Source: Pseudochelatococcus sp047501465
GTDB lineage: Bacteria; Pseudomonadota; Alphaproteobacteria; Rhizobiales; Beijerinckiaceae
NCBI RefSeq assembly: GCF_047501465.1
Contig: NZ_JAZDRL010000001.1
Location: 868,001 to 932,000 of the forward strand
Reading direction: 5' to 3'
Length of the DNA: 64,000 nucleotides
Shown here: positions 28,964 to 37,801 of the stretch, one piece after another
Layout of the letters: every line of letters begins with the position of its first letter
Position numbering within the stretch: the first letter of the stretch is position 1
Program-made: the position numbers and the translations under genes
The notes under the pieces: generated by a model
What the model saw: the letters and a program-made list of their open reading frames with translations, nothing else
What the model was told of the DNA's origin: nothing
Databases searched by the model: none

Positions 28964-31357
28964 ATGTCAAATAATGCACTTGCTAATGCAGTAACGAGCG
29001 CATTTAGCAAATCTCTAATGCTTGTGTTCGCACTGATTGCCATGGTCGCTCTTGCTTCGTGCGGGGCGCTTGATGGTGATTCGTGCACAGTGTCGCCGTC
29101 AGGGCAGACAAGCAGCAGGTGCAAAGACGGTTTCTTTTCGGCATCCCGGCAGCGCGCGATACTCTATCGCGGCAACGATACTTCTTTGCTTTATACCGGC
29201 GAAGCAATTCCTACAGGTGGCGTTCTTGATACTGCACGTCTAAACGGGCCGCCACCAAAGGTCGTGCCCTTCGTTGGCTATGTTAATAACTCCCGTATCG
29301 ATTATTCTCCCACGCCTGAAAACATTCAGCGCGATATCATCGATCTGCAGAATGCTGGAGCTCCCGCCTTCGATCCTGAAGCGCGGGTTACAGTTGATCT
29401 TAAGCAAGCCTCGATCAATTTCATGCTCAAGCAATTGCTCGGCGGTACGTTGGGCGTCAACTATATCGCTCCAGATGACTTGGGCGGCTCTATCACCTTC
29501 CGCACGGAAGAGCCTATTCCCAAGAGTCAGTTAATCTATGTTGTGCGTGATATTCTGGCGCGTAATCGCCTTTCCATGCAATACTTTAACGGAGTTTATC
29601 ACATCGGCGCACCCGATGTGATTGCTGCGCTTGAGGCGAATGCTGCGCAGGCACAATCAACCGATCTCGTCACCCGTGTTGTCCGGCTCGATAAAAATAA
29701 CGCCACGAACGTCATTAACATTGCCAGCAAACTATTGCCCGAGAACGTAAGTCTGGTTCAGAGCAACGTCTCGAATACAATTATCGTGCGCGCCCCTAAC
29801 CACGACATGGACCAGATTGAGCGCACGCTACAGTCCATTTCGCGAGATGGACTTGGCGACGATAATGTGTCTGTGGTGCCCGTCCACAACAGCACGCCTG
29901 AGAAATTGGCGGCAAAGCTGATTGCCTTTTATGAAACGCGCATTCCGGCAGGCGGGGATATGCCCACCATTGTACCGCTTGAACGCCAACGTGCACTGCT
30001 TGTGGCCGCACGTGATATGCAAGTCATGAATGGCATCAAGCAGTTAGCGCAGTTGATGGATCGCGAGGCTTCGGATGAGCCTACATTGCGTGTTATAGAA
30101 CTGCGTCATCTGAGCGCTGAGGAAATTGCAAAACCTCTCTCGCAAATCTTTGGTGAGGGCGCAGCAAATGGTGTGACCACACCAACAGCAAGCTCACAAG
30201 GCAGCCGCAACAATACGAACGGATCAACAAGCCGCAATAGCCAGTCTGGCCAAGCCAATACAAGGCAAATGCCAACTATTCCGCAGCAGACCCCTCTTGC
30301 GGATTCCGACCTTGGTTCTGAGGCCGCACCCAAATTTAATATGGCAGGGCTTGTTGATACAGGCGCGGCTGACAGCGCTGCACAAGCAGATAGGCGCCAG
30401 AATGCGGGCAATACAGCTGCCAATGCGCGCAGTCAAAGTGGTGGGCTGCTTGGAGAAGCCGCTTTAGTCGGACAAATCCGCATTGTGCCGGATCCACGTA
30501 CTAACACGCTGATGGTTTACTCCACTTACGCTGATTTCCAACGCATTCGCGATGTGCTGATGACAATGGATGTACCTCAATCCCAATTGGCGATCGAGGC
30601 CATGATTGTTGAGGTTGAGCTCAATGATCAGCTGGAAAGCGGCGTCCAGATGTATTTGCAGGGACCACATGTTGCCATGCGCACTGCAGGTAACACTTTG
30701 CCAGCTGGGGGCACCGGCGCTCCTGAAATAACGGAAGGAAATAGAGCATTCATGGCCTTTGGTGGCCAAGTTGGCAATTATCGCATCGAAGCAATCCTAT
30801 CTTCGCTGCAGGCCGTCACCAAAGTTAAGGTGATCTCGTCACCTTACCTGACTGTACTTGATGGAAAAACCGCCCGTCTTGTGGTGGGTGACCAAATTCC
30901 TTATGCTGTTAGCTCACAGACTTCTCAGAGCTCGGGTAATGTCACGGTAACTCAAGAGATCCAGATCAAGGATACAGGTATCATCCTGGATGTGACGCCG
31001 CGCATATATTCCAGCAACTCTGTTGCCTTGCGCATTAACCAGTCCGTGAGCACGCCTTCAAGCACAATCCAGAATGGTAATCCGGTAATCGCAACCCGAA
31101 CCGTAGAATCAAACGTGCTTGGCCAATCAGGCCGCACCATCCTGCTGGGTGGTCTGATTCAAGATCGTTTTGAGAAGAATGAATCATCTGTTCCTGTGCT
31201 CGGCAAAACACCGATACTTGGTGATCTATTTACCAGTAAGACTGACCGTGTGCGCCGCGTTGAGCTACTTATTATGCTAACCCCTCGCGTCATCAGGAAT
31301 ACGTCACAGCTTGAGGACATCACCAAGCTGCTACGCTCGAAATTACATGTCCGCTAA
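28964..31357 (+). CDS. sctC: Outer-membrane secretin lipoprotein, SctC/GspD family
   Basis: The ATG at 28964 follows GGAGAAGG and opens a lipoprotein signal peptide ending in the lipobox LASC; an ATG 39 bases upstream is a weaker start. The ~797-residue protein then has an N0 domain (VTVDLKQASINFMLKQLLGG), ring-forming N domains (VVRLDKNNATNVINIASKLL; RVIELRHLSAEEIAKPLSQIF), a long Asn/Ser/Gln-rich insert and a further N domain (RIVPDPRTNTLMVYST). The C-terminal secretin barrel has KVKVISSPYLTVLDGKTARLVVGDQIPY and LLGGLIQDRF...VPVLGKTPILGDLF. The layout with several N domains and a lipid anchor is closer to type II GspD than to a typical T3SS SctC. The flanking sctV and translocator genes argue that it serves the T3SS. 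Confidence 0.85.
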   Translation: MSNNALANAVTSAFSKSLMLVFALIAMVALASCGALDGDSCTVSPSGQTSSRCKDGFFSASRQRAILYRGNDTSLLYTGEAIPTGGVLDTARLNGPPPKVVPFVGYVNNSRIDYSPTPENIQRDIIDLQNAGAPAFDPEARVTVDLKQASINFMLKQLLGGTLGVNYIAPDDLGGSITFRTEEPIPKSQLIYVVRDILARNRLSMQYFNGVYHIGAPDVIAALEANAAQAQSTDLVTRVVRLDKNNATNVINIASKLLPENVSLVQSNVSNTIIVRAPNHDMDQIERTLQSISRDGLGDDNVSVVPVHNSTPEKLAAKLIAFYETRIPAGGDMPTIVPLERQRALLVAARDMQVMNGIKQLAQLMDREASDEPTLRVIELRHLSAEEIAKPLSQIFGEGAANGVTTPTASSQGSRNNTNGSTSRNSQSGQANTRQMPTIPQQTPLADSDLGSEAAPKFNMAGLVDTGAADSAAQADRRQNAGNTAANARSQSGGLLGEAALVGQIRIVPDPRTNTLMVYSTYADFQRIRDVLMTMDVPQSQLAIEAMIVEVELNDQLESGVQMYLQGPHVAMRTAGNTLPAGGTGAPEITEGNRAFMAFGGQVGNYRIEAILSSLQAVTKVKVISSPYLTVLDGKTARLVVGDQIPYAVSSQTSQSSGNVTVTQEIQIKDTGIILDVTPRIYSSNSVALRINQSVSTPSSTIQNGNPVIATRTVESNVLGQSGRTILLGGLIQDRFEKNESSVPVLGKTPILGDLFTSKTDRVRRVELLIMLTPRVIRNTSQLEDITKLLRSKLHVR

Positions 31358-31418
31358 TGGATCAAATCAGAAAGCAACTACCGCTTTTTGATAAACTCGA
31401 TACACAGCCCAAGAGATG

Positions 31419-31459
31419 AGCGCCGCATCTGCATATGATCAAGCAAGCGGCGCTTCTTT
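31419..31459 (+). terminator. Possible terminator after the secretin gene
   Basis: AGCGCCGC (31419-31426) pairs perfectly with GCGGCGCT (31447-31454) across a 20-base loop, followed by TCTTTGG. It lies about 60 bases after the secretin stop. The long loop and short T run lower confidence. Confidence 0.4.
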
Positions 31460-31549
31460 GGTTCAGGACCTGATAATTTTCACCAGGGCAACCTGCGTTT
31501 AAGCATCAAGGAACCGCGCTATATTTAGAATATTGGCATATTGCATATG

Positions 31550-31574
31550 AAAAAGGCCGCACTTATGTGCGGCC
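31550..31574 (-). terminator. Rho-independent terminator of the sctV operon
   Basis: On the minus strand GGCCGCAC, loop ATAA, GTGCGGCC is followed directly by TTTTT. This is a textbook intrinsic terminator. It lies about 30 bases after the last gene (31604) of the minus-strand T3SS operon. Confidence 0.9.
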
Positions 31575-31603
31575 CGGAAACATTTAAAATTAGCACAGGA
31601 GCA

Positions 31604-31918
31604 TCAAGGTCCGAATAACGCCGACAAATTATTCATGCTTCCAGACTCGGCATGCATAGTGGGGCCTTGGTTTAGATATGACAGAAAGCCTGCCATTTGG
31701 CCGCTGTTACCACTGGAAAGCGGTTCTGCAAAACTGGCGCTTGCTTCAGCTGTAAGTGTCTGGACTGCGGGTGTAAGGGTTTGAAGCGACGGATTTGCAT
31801 CAAAGCCATTCGTTCCAGACTGTAATGCCGTGTTCAGCGCCACTGGATTTGGGGCATAAACCGTCGGCACTGAATACGTATCTGCCAGTGAAACTGGATT
31901 AAGCGCGACGTTCGACAT
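31604..31918 (-). CDS. Small protein of the sctV operon, function unknown
   Basis: The ATG at 31918 has AAGGAG eight bases upstream and gives a 104-residue protein. It is rich in Ala, Ser, Asn and Pro with no membrane segment or signal peptide (for example SNVALNPVSLADTYSVPTVYAPN at the start), a composition seen in T3SS-exported proteins. It is the last gene before a strong terminator and lies about 50 bases after the second ExbD-like gene. It does not look like a SctF needle subunit, which is shorter and helical. It may be an exported component or regulator; I cannot name it. Confidence 0.7.
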   Translation of the reverse strand: MSNVALNPVSLADTYSVPTVYAPNPVALNTALQSGTNGFDANPSLQTLTPAVQTLTAEASASFAEPLSSGNSGQMAGFLSYLNQGPTMHAESGSMNNLSALFGP

Positions 31919-31970
31919 CAATCCTACTCCTTAACTAAATCTGCTTCTGACCTTCCTTACAAAGCGGTAT

Positions 31971-32750
31971 CTACAAACGTGGAAGGGCAGAGCGAAATCT
32001 TTTTTCGACCCATACGACAACACACACGCCGCACAAGCCAATCAATATATTAATAATAGCAGCGATTGGTAAATCTGTCCACAATGAGCGCAGGGAATAA
32101 GAAATGCGCTCGTAAAGCGAGTTGTATTGCGAGCTTGCAAAGCTCCCAGGTTGCAATGAATTGCCTCTGGTATTCTTCGCTCCACCGCCCAGAATTTCTG
32201 CTAATTCTCCAATAAAAACCCCCTTTGCTGTGGGCCTATCAAGGAGAACGCGGAAGGCATTTACCCATTCGCCTTGACCGTTCTGCTTCAATGCAGAGGG
32301 CACTGATATCTCCCGCCAACTTCGTCCTTGATTATGCAATACATTGGCCACATCCTGGTAAAGATCATTAGCGAAGACATACAGGCTTATAGGGTCTGGT
32401 CCCTGCCCTTCCCTTAACAGCGCTTGCAGATCATGCGTTGTCATCGGAACCTCACTTGCATTCTGGACAGAAGCCAACGGATTCCCTGATGCGGCCGGAG
32501 AAGCTGTAACAACTAATCGATCAGACATAATATCAATGCGGGTACCTGATGCGGACAATCGCCGTTGATAAAGCAGATCAGCCATCGCGCCTGCTCCCAA
32601 TGGCACGCGCTCAATAGCCTCAGCCCCACTGGAAGCAGATTGAGGATTGAGAGCGGTATCAAGCAAGAGCACAAGCAGCAATAGAAACACTGAAAAAATT
32701 GTCGCTGATAAATCAGATAGCGTGCCGAATTCGAACTTCCAACCGATCAT
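31971..32750 (-). CDS. ExbD/MotB-like membrane protein (second partner)
   Basis: The 259-residue protein has one N-terminal membrane segment (LSDLSATIFSVFLLLLVLLLDTALN) with acidic residues at both ends, as in ExbD/TolR/MotB stator partners. A periplasmic region and a second hydrophobic segment near the C-terminus (IAAIINILIGLCGVCVVVWVEKRF) follow; the latter is unusual for ExbD. Its ATG overlaps the stop of the preceding ExbD-like gene by ATGA. No peptidoglycan-binding OmpA-type motif is visible. It probably forms a complex with the ExbB-like protein encoded upstream in the same sctV operon. Assignment rests on topology and context more than on sequence similarity. Confidence 0.6.
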   Translation of the reverse strand: MIGWKFEFGTLSDLSATIFSVFLLLLVLLLDTALNPQSASSGAEAIERVPLGAGAMADLLYQRRLSASGTRIDIMSDRLVVTASPAASGNPLASVQNASEVPMTTHDLQALLREGQGPDPISLYVFANDLYQDVANVLHNQGRSWREISVPSALKQNGQGEWVNAFRVLLDRPTAKGVFIGELAEILGGGAKNTRGNSLQPGSFASSQYNSLYERISYSLRSLWTDLPIAAIINILIGLCGVCVVVWVEKRFRSALPRL

Positions 32751-33196
32751 GGTAAAGCACCAATCCGCGTTTGAAAGATGCTTGCAGGCCCATGTTGAGC
32801 TGCCACAGCCTCAAACAGAAAGGCGCTCTCAAGGCCATTGGCTTCAATTCGCAGAGAGACAGGCTCCGCATTATCGCGGCGTTCACGCAGTGTCCGGGCC
32901 AAGTTTTCATCATCGAGAATAGCCCCAACGGGGATCTCATATAGTGCACCATCTCCCAAACCATTTGGCACACTCAATCCTCGTGCGTCTGCAACAATCA
33001 CGAACGACTCTTCAACTGGTGGCGCAGGCTGAGCTTTTTCGATGTGGTCGGATAATCCATTACCGCTCGCTAGCAGCAAACCAATAATCGGCACAACAAT
33101 CGCGATTAAACCCAGCAATAGATCCGCAAAAGGATCGAACGAAACCGCGCCTACGGCTTCATCCTCATCATCTTTGCGCGAACTATTCCCCCACAC
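32747..33196 (-). CDS. ExbD/MotB-like membrane protein (first partner)
   Basis: The 149-residue product starts at GTG 33196, inside the end of the ExbB-like gene, with GAGG upstream. After a charged N-terminus comes one membrane helix containing an aspartate at its start (FDPFADLLLGLIAIVVPIIGLLL). This is the arrangement in which ExbD, TolR and MotB place their proton-carrying aspartate. A short periplasmic domain follows (SFVIVADARGLSVP...). Overlaps at both ends, 14 bases with the gene before and 4 with the gene after, show tight translational coupling. It is a candidate proton-channel partner; function is not proven. Confidence 0.65.
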   Translation of the reverse strand: MWGNSSRKDDEDEAVGAVSFDPFADLLLGLIAIVVPIIGLLLASGNGLSDHIEKAQPAPPVEESFVIVADARGLSVPNGLGDGALYEIPVGAILDDENLARTLRERRDNAEPVSLRIEANGLESAFLFEAVAAQHGPASIFQTRIGALP

Positions 33197-34394
33197 GCTT
33201 CACCTCGACAGGTGCTCGCGAAACAGCAGAAACGAGCAGGGCACATTCAGCCAGAAGCTCTGTCTCGGCTTTTTCCAGCAGGTTAATTGCGGTCGAAGCT
33301 ATCATGCCACCAGCAAGACCCAGGAGTGTCGTCTGGAATTTGATTGCAAGCCCCCCAAGGCTGGCACTGATATCAAGCGCGGCACGTCCTGCCTGGCTTG
33401 TGTCGTGTGGCAATTGTGAAAGGGTAATCGATAGCCCGATTACCGTGCCAACAAAGCCCAGTAGTGGCAGCAGCGGTATGAGCCCCTTCATAAATCTGCG
33501 AGAGGCATAGTGAAACTCTGTCGCGGCACGAAACGCCGGTAGGTCAGACCGATTATCCATACGACCTGCATCAACGATATTGCGGCACGCAAGAAGTGAC
33601 CAGCTGCCTGGGTTTTGCGCCAAAGCCAGACCTAGAGCACCTGCCAACGCATCTTGAGAATAAACAGGCGAGGTCCCCGGTTCTGCCTCCTCGCGCAAGC
33701 GCTGGCCAAACAGCATGAGCATACGCCTATCACGCAGATACAAACGCCATGCATCCGCAATAAAGGCCACCACTACAAAAAAAAGATACACCAATGCCCG
33801 ATGAACAATAGTGTCTCCGCGTAATGCATCAATAACGATCCCTCCAACGGATTTGCCGCCATCGCTGAGAGCAAGCCGCATGTCAGGAGTCATCAGTAGA
33901 AAAGCTAATAATTGCTCAAACGCCAAGGCCAGGAATCCGCCCAAAGCCAATGCTGCACCAAGAGATTGCGCAGCAGCCGGCGGATGCGCGCGCAATGGTG
34001 CACGCCAAGCCAACGTCAATCGCAAATCCGCAAGCTCAGCAAGAACGCGGCTGGCGAAAAGCAGCACTAACGCTGCCGGCCAAATAAAAGTGACATGCTC
34101 CAGCGCATTCATAAGTGCCAAGGCGATGGCAAGGCCAACAGCTGCTTGCGGGATTACTCCACCCAATATGCCAAGCGCATTTGGCGCAAGCGCACCCATG
34201 ACAATGCCAAGCATGGCAAGCCCCGAAAGCGCCCAGAATACTGTACCGCTACCTGGCCCACGTACAGCCAGAAACAGCCCAAACGACACGCCAAGGCAAA
34301 CCATATAAATGAAAAATTTGCCGTAATCTGAGCTTCGTCCGCCGGCCAATGTCGCACCTTCACCCACGCCCGAAGCTCCTGAAGCCCGGCTCAT
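33183..34394 (-). CDS. MotA/TolQ/ExbB-like proton-channel protein coupled to sctV
   Basis: The 403-residue membrane protein has about seven hydrophobic segments. Its C-terminal part carries the MotA/TolQ/ExbB signature: RRFMKGLIPLLPLLGFVGTVIGLSITL around residue 300, then LGGLAIKFQTTLLGLAGGMIAST around 345. In ExbB, TolQ and MotA these two helices line the proton path. The N-terminal ~180 residues add extra membrane segments and are not typical. The ATG overlaps the sctV stop codon (ATGA), so production of both proteins is linked. Together with the two ExbD-like proteins it may form a proton-driven unit attached to the export apparatus, an arrangement I do not know from described T3SS operons. 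Confidence 0.75.
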   Translation of the reverse strand: MSRASGASGVGEGATLAGGRSSDYGKFFIYMVCLGVSFGLFLAVRGPGSGTVFWALSGLAMLGIVMGALAPNALGILGGVIPQAAVGLAIALALMNALEHVTFIWPAALVLLFASRVLAELADLRLTLAWRAPLRAHPPAAAQSLGAALALGGFLALAFEQLLAFLLMTPDMRLALSDGGKSVGGIVIDALRGDTIVHRALVYLFFVVVAFIADAWRLYLRDRRMLMLFGQRLREEAEPGTSPVYSQDALAGALGLALAQNPGSWSLLACRNIVDAGRMDNRSDLPAFRAATEFHYASRRFMKGLIPLLPLLGFVGTVIGLSITLSQLPHDTSQAGRAALDISASLGGLAIKFQTTLLGLAGGMIASTAINLLEKAETELLAECALLVSAVSRAPVEVKRVGE

Positions 34395-36523
34395 GCTGCG
34401 CCCAATTGTCCTTGCAGCTTGATGCGATCAAGCGGCTGCACGTTCGCACTGGCCGTCAGCTCTTGATAGGACAGTACAGGCATATCGGGGAAATCGCGTT
34501 CAATAATCTTGCGTAAAAAGCGGCGAATATCCATCGGCGCCATAATAACCGGTGATGTTGTGTGCTTGCTGACATCACCGATGACACCCTTCATTGTGCT
34601 GATCAGCTTCCGGTGGATATCGGGTGAGAGCGCAAGATATGATGCACCATTCGTCTGCCTCACCGCGCCGCGTACGACATCCTCCACCTCTTTGGAAATG
34701 AGATAAGCAGGAATGATGCTCTGGCCTGATGAGAATTTCTGCGTGATATAGCGGCTCAATGCGCCGCGCACATGCTCCGTAAGTACAATCGGATCTTTCT
34801 CTCGTTGCCCCCAGTTAACGAGCGCCTCAAGAATGGTACGCATATCGCGGATCGATATTTCCTCACCGACAAGACGTTGCATAACATCAGTAATGGTAAT
34901 GATCGGCAAAAGTCGTGTTGCTTCACGCACCAGCTCGGCAAAGTTTTTCTGCATCTGGTTCATCAGGAACATCGTTTCCTGAATACCAATGAATTCAGAG
35001 GCATTTGTTTTTAGAACATGGGCCAGATGATAGGTCATCATGGTCGAAAGCGTCATCATCTGGATGCTGGCGCGTTCCAGTAGAGGTACATGCTTATTGG
35101 CTACCCAGAGGCTGGGCGTGCGAGGCAGAAAGTCATCACCACGCTCAACCGGGATGTCAAACATCCGCAGGTTCTCTTCGCTTTCGCGAACCATGACATA
35201 ACCCGGACGCGCTACACCGCCCGCAATCAGCACCTCATTTACGAGAATGCGATACTCGCCATCACGAAGATTATCATTCAGGCGCAGATTGATACCTGGA
35301 AATGGTACGCCGAGATCGAAGTATAGTGCACGACGCACTTTCGCAACTTCGCGATCAAGCTTTTCAGGGCGAATGGAGTGCCGTACACTTGATGCGATAT
35401 CCACGATCAACGGCACTGTCAGCGCGAAATTAACCACCTCAATAGGTGTATTGTCTTCCTTTTCACCTTCAGCCGGGAAAGACGGCATCTGTCCCGCCTG
35501 CGCCAAAGCTGGTGCAAGTGAAGGCATGTCATGTGAAGATGATGACTTGTTACTGGCGCGTTTATTTTTGCGCGTCATGAAAAAGCCTGCAAGGCCCGTA
35601 GCACCCGCAAGAAGTGTGAAGACAACTGTCGGAAAGCCTGGAACAATGGCAAAGATGCCAAGAATACCTGCTGTAATCAGCAACGCACGCGGCTCACTAC
35701 CCAACTGGGAAACGATATCGCTACCAAGGTCCGAATTTTCATCAGACGAAACACGGGTAACAATAAAACCTGCCGTAATCGACACAAACAATGCAGGGAT
35801 TTGCTGCACCAGGCCGTCACCAATGGTCAGCAGCGAATAGCGAGACATGGCCTCGTTCATCGGCATGCCACGTTGCAACACACCGATACAGATACCACCA
35901 ATCAGGTTAATCGCAGTGATGATAAGGCCCGCAACCGCATCACCCTTAACGAATTTCATGGCGCCGTCCATGGCACCATAAAGCTGGCTTTCCTTTTCCA
36001 GCTTGTTTCGCCGGCGCTTTGCCTCGTCAAGCTCGATCATGCCTGCGCGCATATCAGAGTCGATCGACATCTGCTTGCCTGGCATCGAATCGAGAGAGAA
36101 GCGCGCCGAGACTTCAGCAACGCGTTCAGAGCCCTTGGTGATAACCATGAAGTTGACGATGGTGAGGATAAGAAACACCACCAGACCAACAACAAGATTA
36201 CCGCCAACCACAAATTCACCGAACGCCTCAACGATATGTCCGGCATCGGCCTGGATCAAAATCAGACGCGTTGTACTGATCGACAAAGCCAGACGAAACA
36301 GCGTCGTGAGCAGCAATATCGATGGAAATGAGGAAAGCTGAACGACGTCCTTGATATACATCGACGCCATAAGAAGAATGGCGGCAAGCGCAAGGTTCAA
36401 ACCGATCAGCATGTCGATGAGATCGGTTGGCAGCGGCAAGATCATCATAAAGACGATCGCTACCAACAAGAACGCAAGTACCAAATCACTGCGCTTCGAC
36501 AATAGCTGCAGAAAACGGGTCAT
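34391..36523 (-). CDS. sctV: SctV, major export-gate protein of the type III secretion system
   Basis: The 710-residue protein is clearly SctV (YscV/EscV/InvA family). The N-terminal half has about eight membrane helices with LFRLALSISTTRLIL and the conserved cytoplasmic FHIPEP-type loop (KGSERVAEVSARFSLDSMPGKQMSID, then AMDGAMKFVKGDAVAGL). The C-terminal half is the cytoplasmic nonameric ring domain. Details such as the EARRRR-like loop and the spacing of FVKGD favour SctV over flagellar FlhA. It forms the gate through which substrates pass, with SctRSTU and the ATPase, none of which are in the window. It is the second gene of a minus-strand operon running from 37801 to the terminator at 31550. 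Confidence 0.95.
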   Translation of the reverse strand: MTRFLQLLSKRSDLVLAFLLVAIVFMMILPLPTDLIDMLIGLNLALAAILLMASMYIKDVVQLSSFPSILLLTTLFRLALSISTTRLILIQADAGHIVEAFGEFVVGGNLVVGLVVFLILTIVNFMVITKGSERVAEVSARFSLDSMPGKQMSIDSDMRAGMIELDEAKRRRNKLEKESQLYGAMDGAMKFVKGDAVAGLIITAINLIGGICIGVLQRGMPMNEAMSRYSLLTIGDGLVQQIPALFVSITAGFIVTRVSSDENSDLGSDIVSQLGSEPRALLITAGILGIFAIVPGFPTVVFTLLAGATGLAGFFMTRKNKRASNKSSSSHDMPSLAPALAQAGQMPSFPAEGEKEDNTPIEVVNFALTVPLIVDIASSVRHSIRPEKLDREVAKVRRALYFDLGVPFPGINLRLNDNLRDGEYRILVNEVLIAGGVARPGYVMVRESEENLRMFDIPVERGDDFLPRTPSLWVANKHVPLLERASIQMMTLSTMMTYHLAHVLKTNASEFIGIQETMFLMNQMQKNFAELVREATRLLPIITITDVMQRLVGEEISIRDMRTILEALVNWGQREKDPIVLTEHVRGALSRYITQKFSSGQSIIPAYLISKEVEDVVRGAVRQTNGASYLALSPDIHRKLISTMKGVIGDVSKHTTSPVIMAPMDIRRFLRKIIERDFPDMPVLSYQELTASANVQPLDRIKLQGQLGAA

Positions 36524-36628
36524 ATTAAACGCTGTCTCCGCAACGAAGCCGCCATACCACTGACAATAATGTCAATCATGCGCCGAAAAATGTCAATTCC
36601 GACGCATGATATCCTGGATATATTTATA

Positions 36629-37798
36629 TCAAGTCAGGCTTATCAAAACCTTACCCGTTTGTACATTGCCTTTAGCTACTTGTTGATTAGCCATTTTTAG
36701 CTCAATATCCAGCGTCTTCAGCACATCCATGATATTGGACATGAGCATTACCGTAGCATTATATGCGCGATCAGCACTCTGTGTATCCAGCTCACGGTTG
36801 GTAACTGTTACTGGATTGCTTATGACATCCCCCGGATCACTGCGCGCAATAGTATAAGCTGCAAACTGGCCCATATCTTCCTCGCCAGGCTCCTTGCTCT
36901 CTTGCGTTTGCTCGGTTTTCATGACGCGTTCACGATTTGACTCATTCCAGAATTGCAGCGGTACACCTTTGAGCAATTGTTTCAGCAATTCCTGAAGACG
37001 CGCTGAATTATTGACATTTTCTTCTGAGTCTAAACGTGCAGAGGAACCTCTTTCATTAACAATTAAATCAGCCCCCCCCCGAAGCTGCACTTGGGTGTCT
37101 GCTATTACTTCATATTGATCCGAGAGACTAACGAGCTGCCCTTCAAGATCAGTAATTATAGCATTGCTTTCAGCAAGGCTGCCTTGCATGTTATTAACAT
37201 TCTGATCCACTACTGCTTTTTGAGCGGAAAGGTTACTTAGGCTCGACTGCTTTGCATTGAGCTGTGCGATAAGCGGAGCGCGCTGGTCTTCAGGAGTCAT
37301 CAAGATTTGAGCAGATAAAACATTAATCTCAGACTGCAGATTGCTGATTTGCCCCGCAAGCGTTGCCTGCTTGGTGAGCTCTGCTGTGAGCGCATTTTGT
37401 GTAGAGGCCCGCATTGCAACCTCTGTTTCCTTTTTCTTCTCAGCATCCTCAGTAGCCATAATAACCGTATGGAGTGCGCGTATTGCCGTAGCCTCATCCT
37501 TAAGCGCCGCACCAACAAGCCCAGTGTCACTATCCTGACCGTGCTTCTTGTTTTTGCGTAGAAGATTTTCATTCTCCGTCAACGCAAGGAGTAGCTCATC
37601 ACTCACAATCCCATCACTCAACGGCATACGAATGCCCAGTACACCTGTTGCAGAAGGGGAAAAATCAAGATCACTCAAAGAGAGATAAGAAGGCAGCGCA
37701 ATTGATGTTCCACCGTCATTGCTAACTGTGGATGTTCCTTGAGCTTCCTCAAGTGAAAAGGGCTGAAGACCGCCACCAGAAACATTTTCGATTGCCAT
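36629..37798 (-). CDS. Coiled-coil protein upstream of sctV, probable T3SS secreted protein
   Basis: The ATG at 37798 (GGAG upstream; an ATG directly before is also possible) gives about 389 residues. No known domain is recognisable. The N-terminal ~90 residues are polar and disordered. Residues 100-230 form a long predicted coiled coil with repeated leucines (LTKQATLAGQISNLQSEINVL; LNAKQSSLSNLSAQKAVVDQ). The C-terminus is amphipathic. Similar layouts occur in T3SS translocators and tip proteins. A run of nine G (coding strand, 37072-37080) lies inside the gene at the codons for LRGGA, so slippage would truncate the protein. It is the first gene of the sctV operon. Confidence 0.8.
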   Translation of the reverse strand: MAIENVSGGGLQPFSLEEAQGTSTVSNDGGTSIALPSYLSLSDLDFSPSATGVLGIRMPLSDGIVSDELLLALTENENLLRKNKKHGQDSDTGLVGAALKDEATAIRALHTVIMATEDAEKKKETEVAMRASTQNALTAELTKQATLAGQISNLQSEINVLSAQILMTPEDQRAPLIAQLNAKQSSLSNLSAQKAVVDQNVNNMQGSLAESNAIITDLEGQLVSLSDQYEVIADTQVQLRGGADLIVNERGSSARLDSEENVNNSARLQELLKQLLKGVPLQFWNESNRERVMKTEQTQESKEPGEEDMGQFAAYTIARSDPGDVISNPVTVTNRELDTQSADRAYNATVMLMSNIMDVLKTLDIELKMANQQVAKGNVQTGKVLISLT

Positions 37799-37801
37799 CA
37801 T

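Noticed and set aside
31971..34394. ExbB/ExbD-like genes read as a Zorya-type defence system
   Set aside because: Zorya also needs ZorC/ZorD or ZorE and a peptidoglycan-binding ZorB; none is present and the genes overlap sctV.
34391..36523. SctV read as flagellar FlhA
   Set aside because: Motifs and the neighbouring translocator genes fit a virulence-type T3SS; no flagellar genes are nearby.
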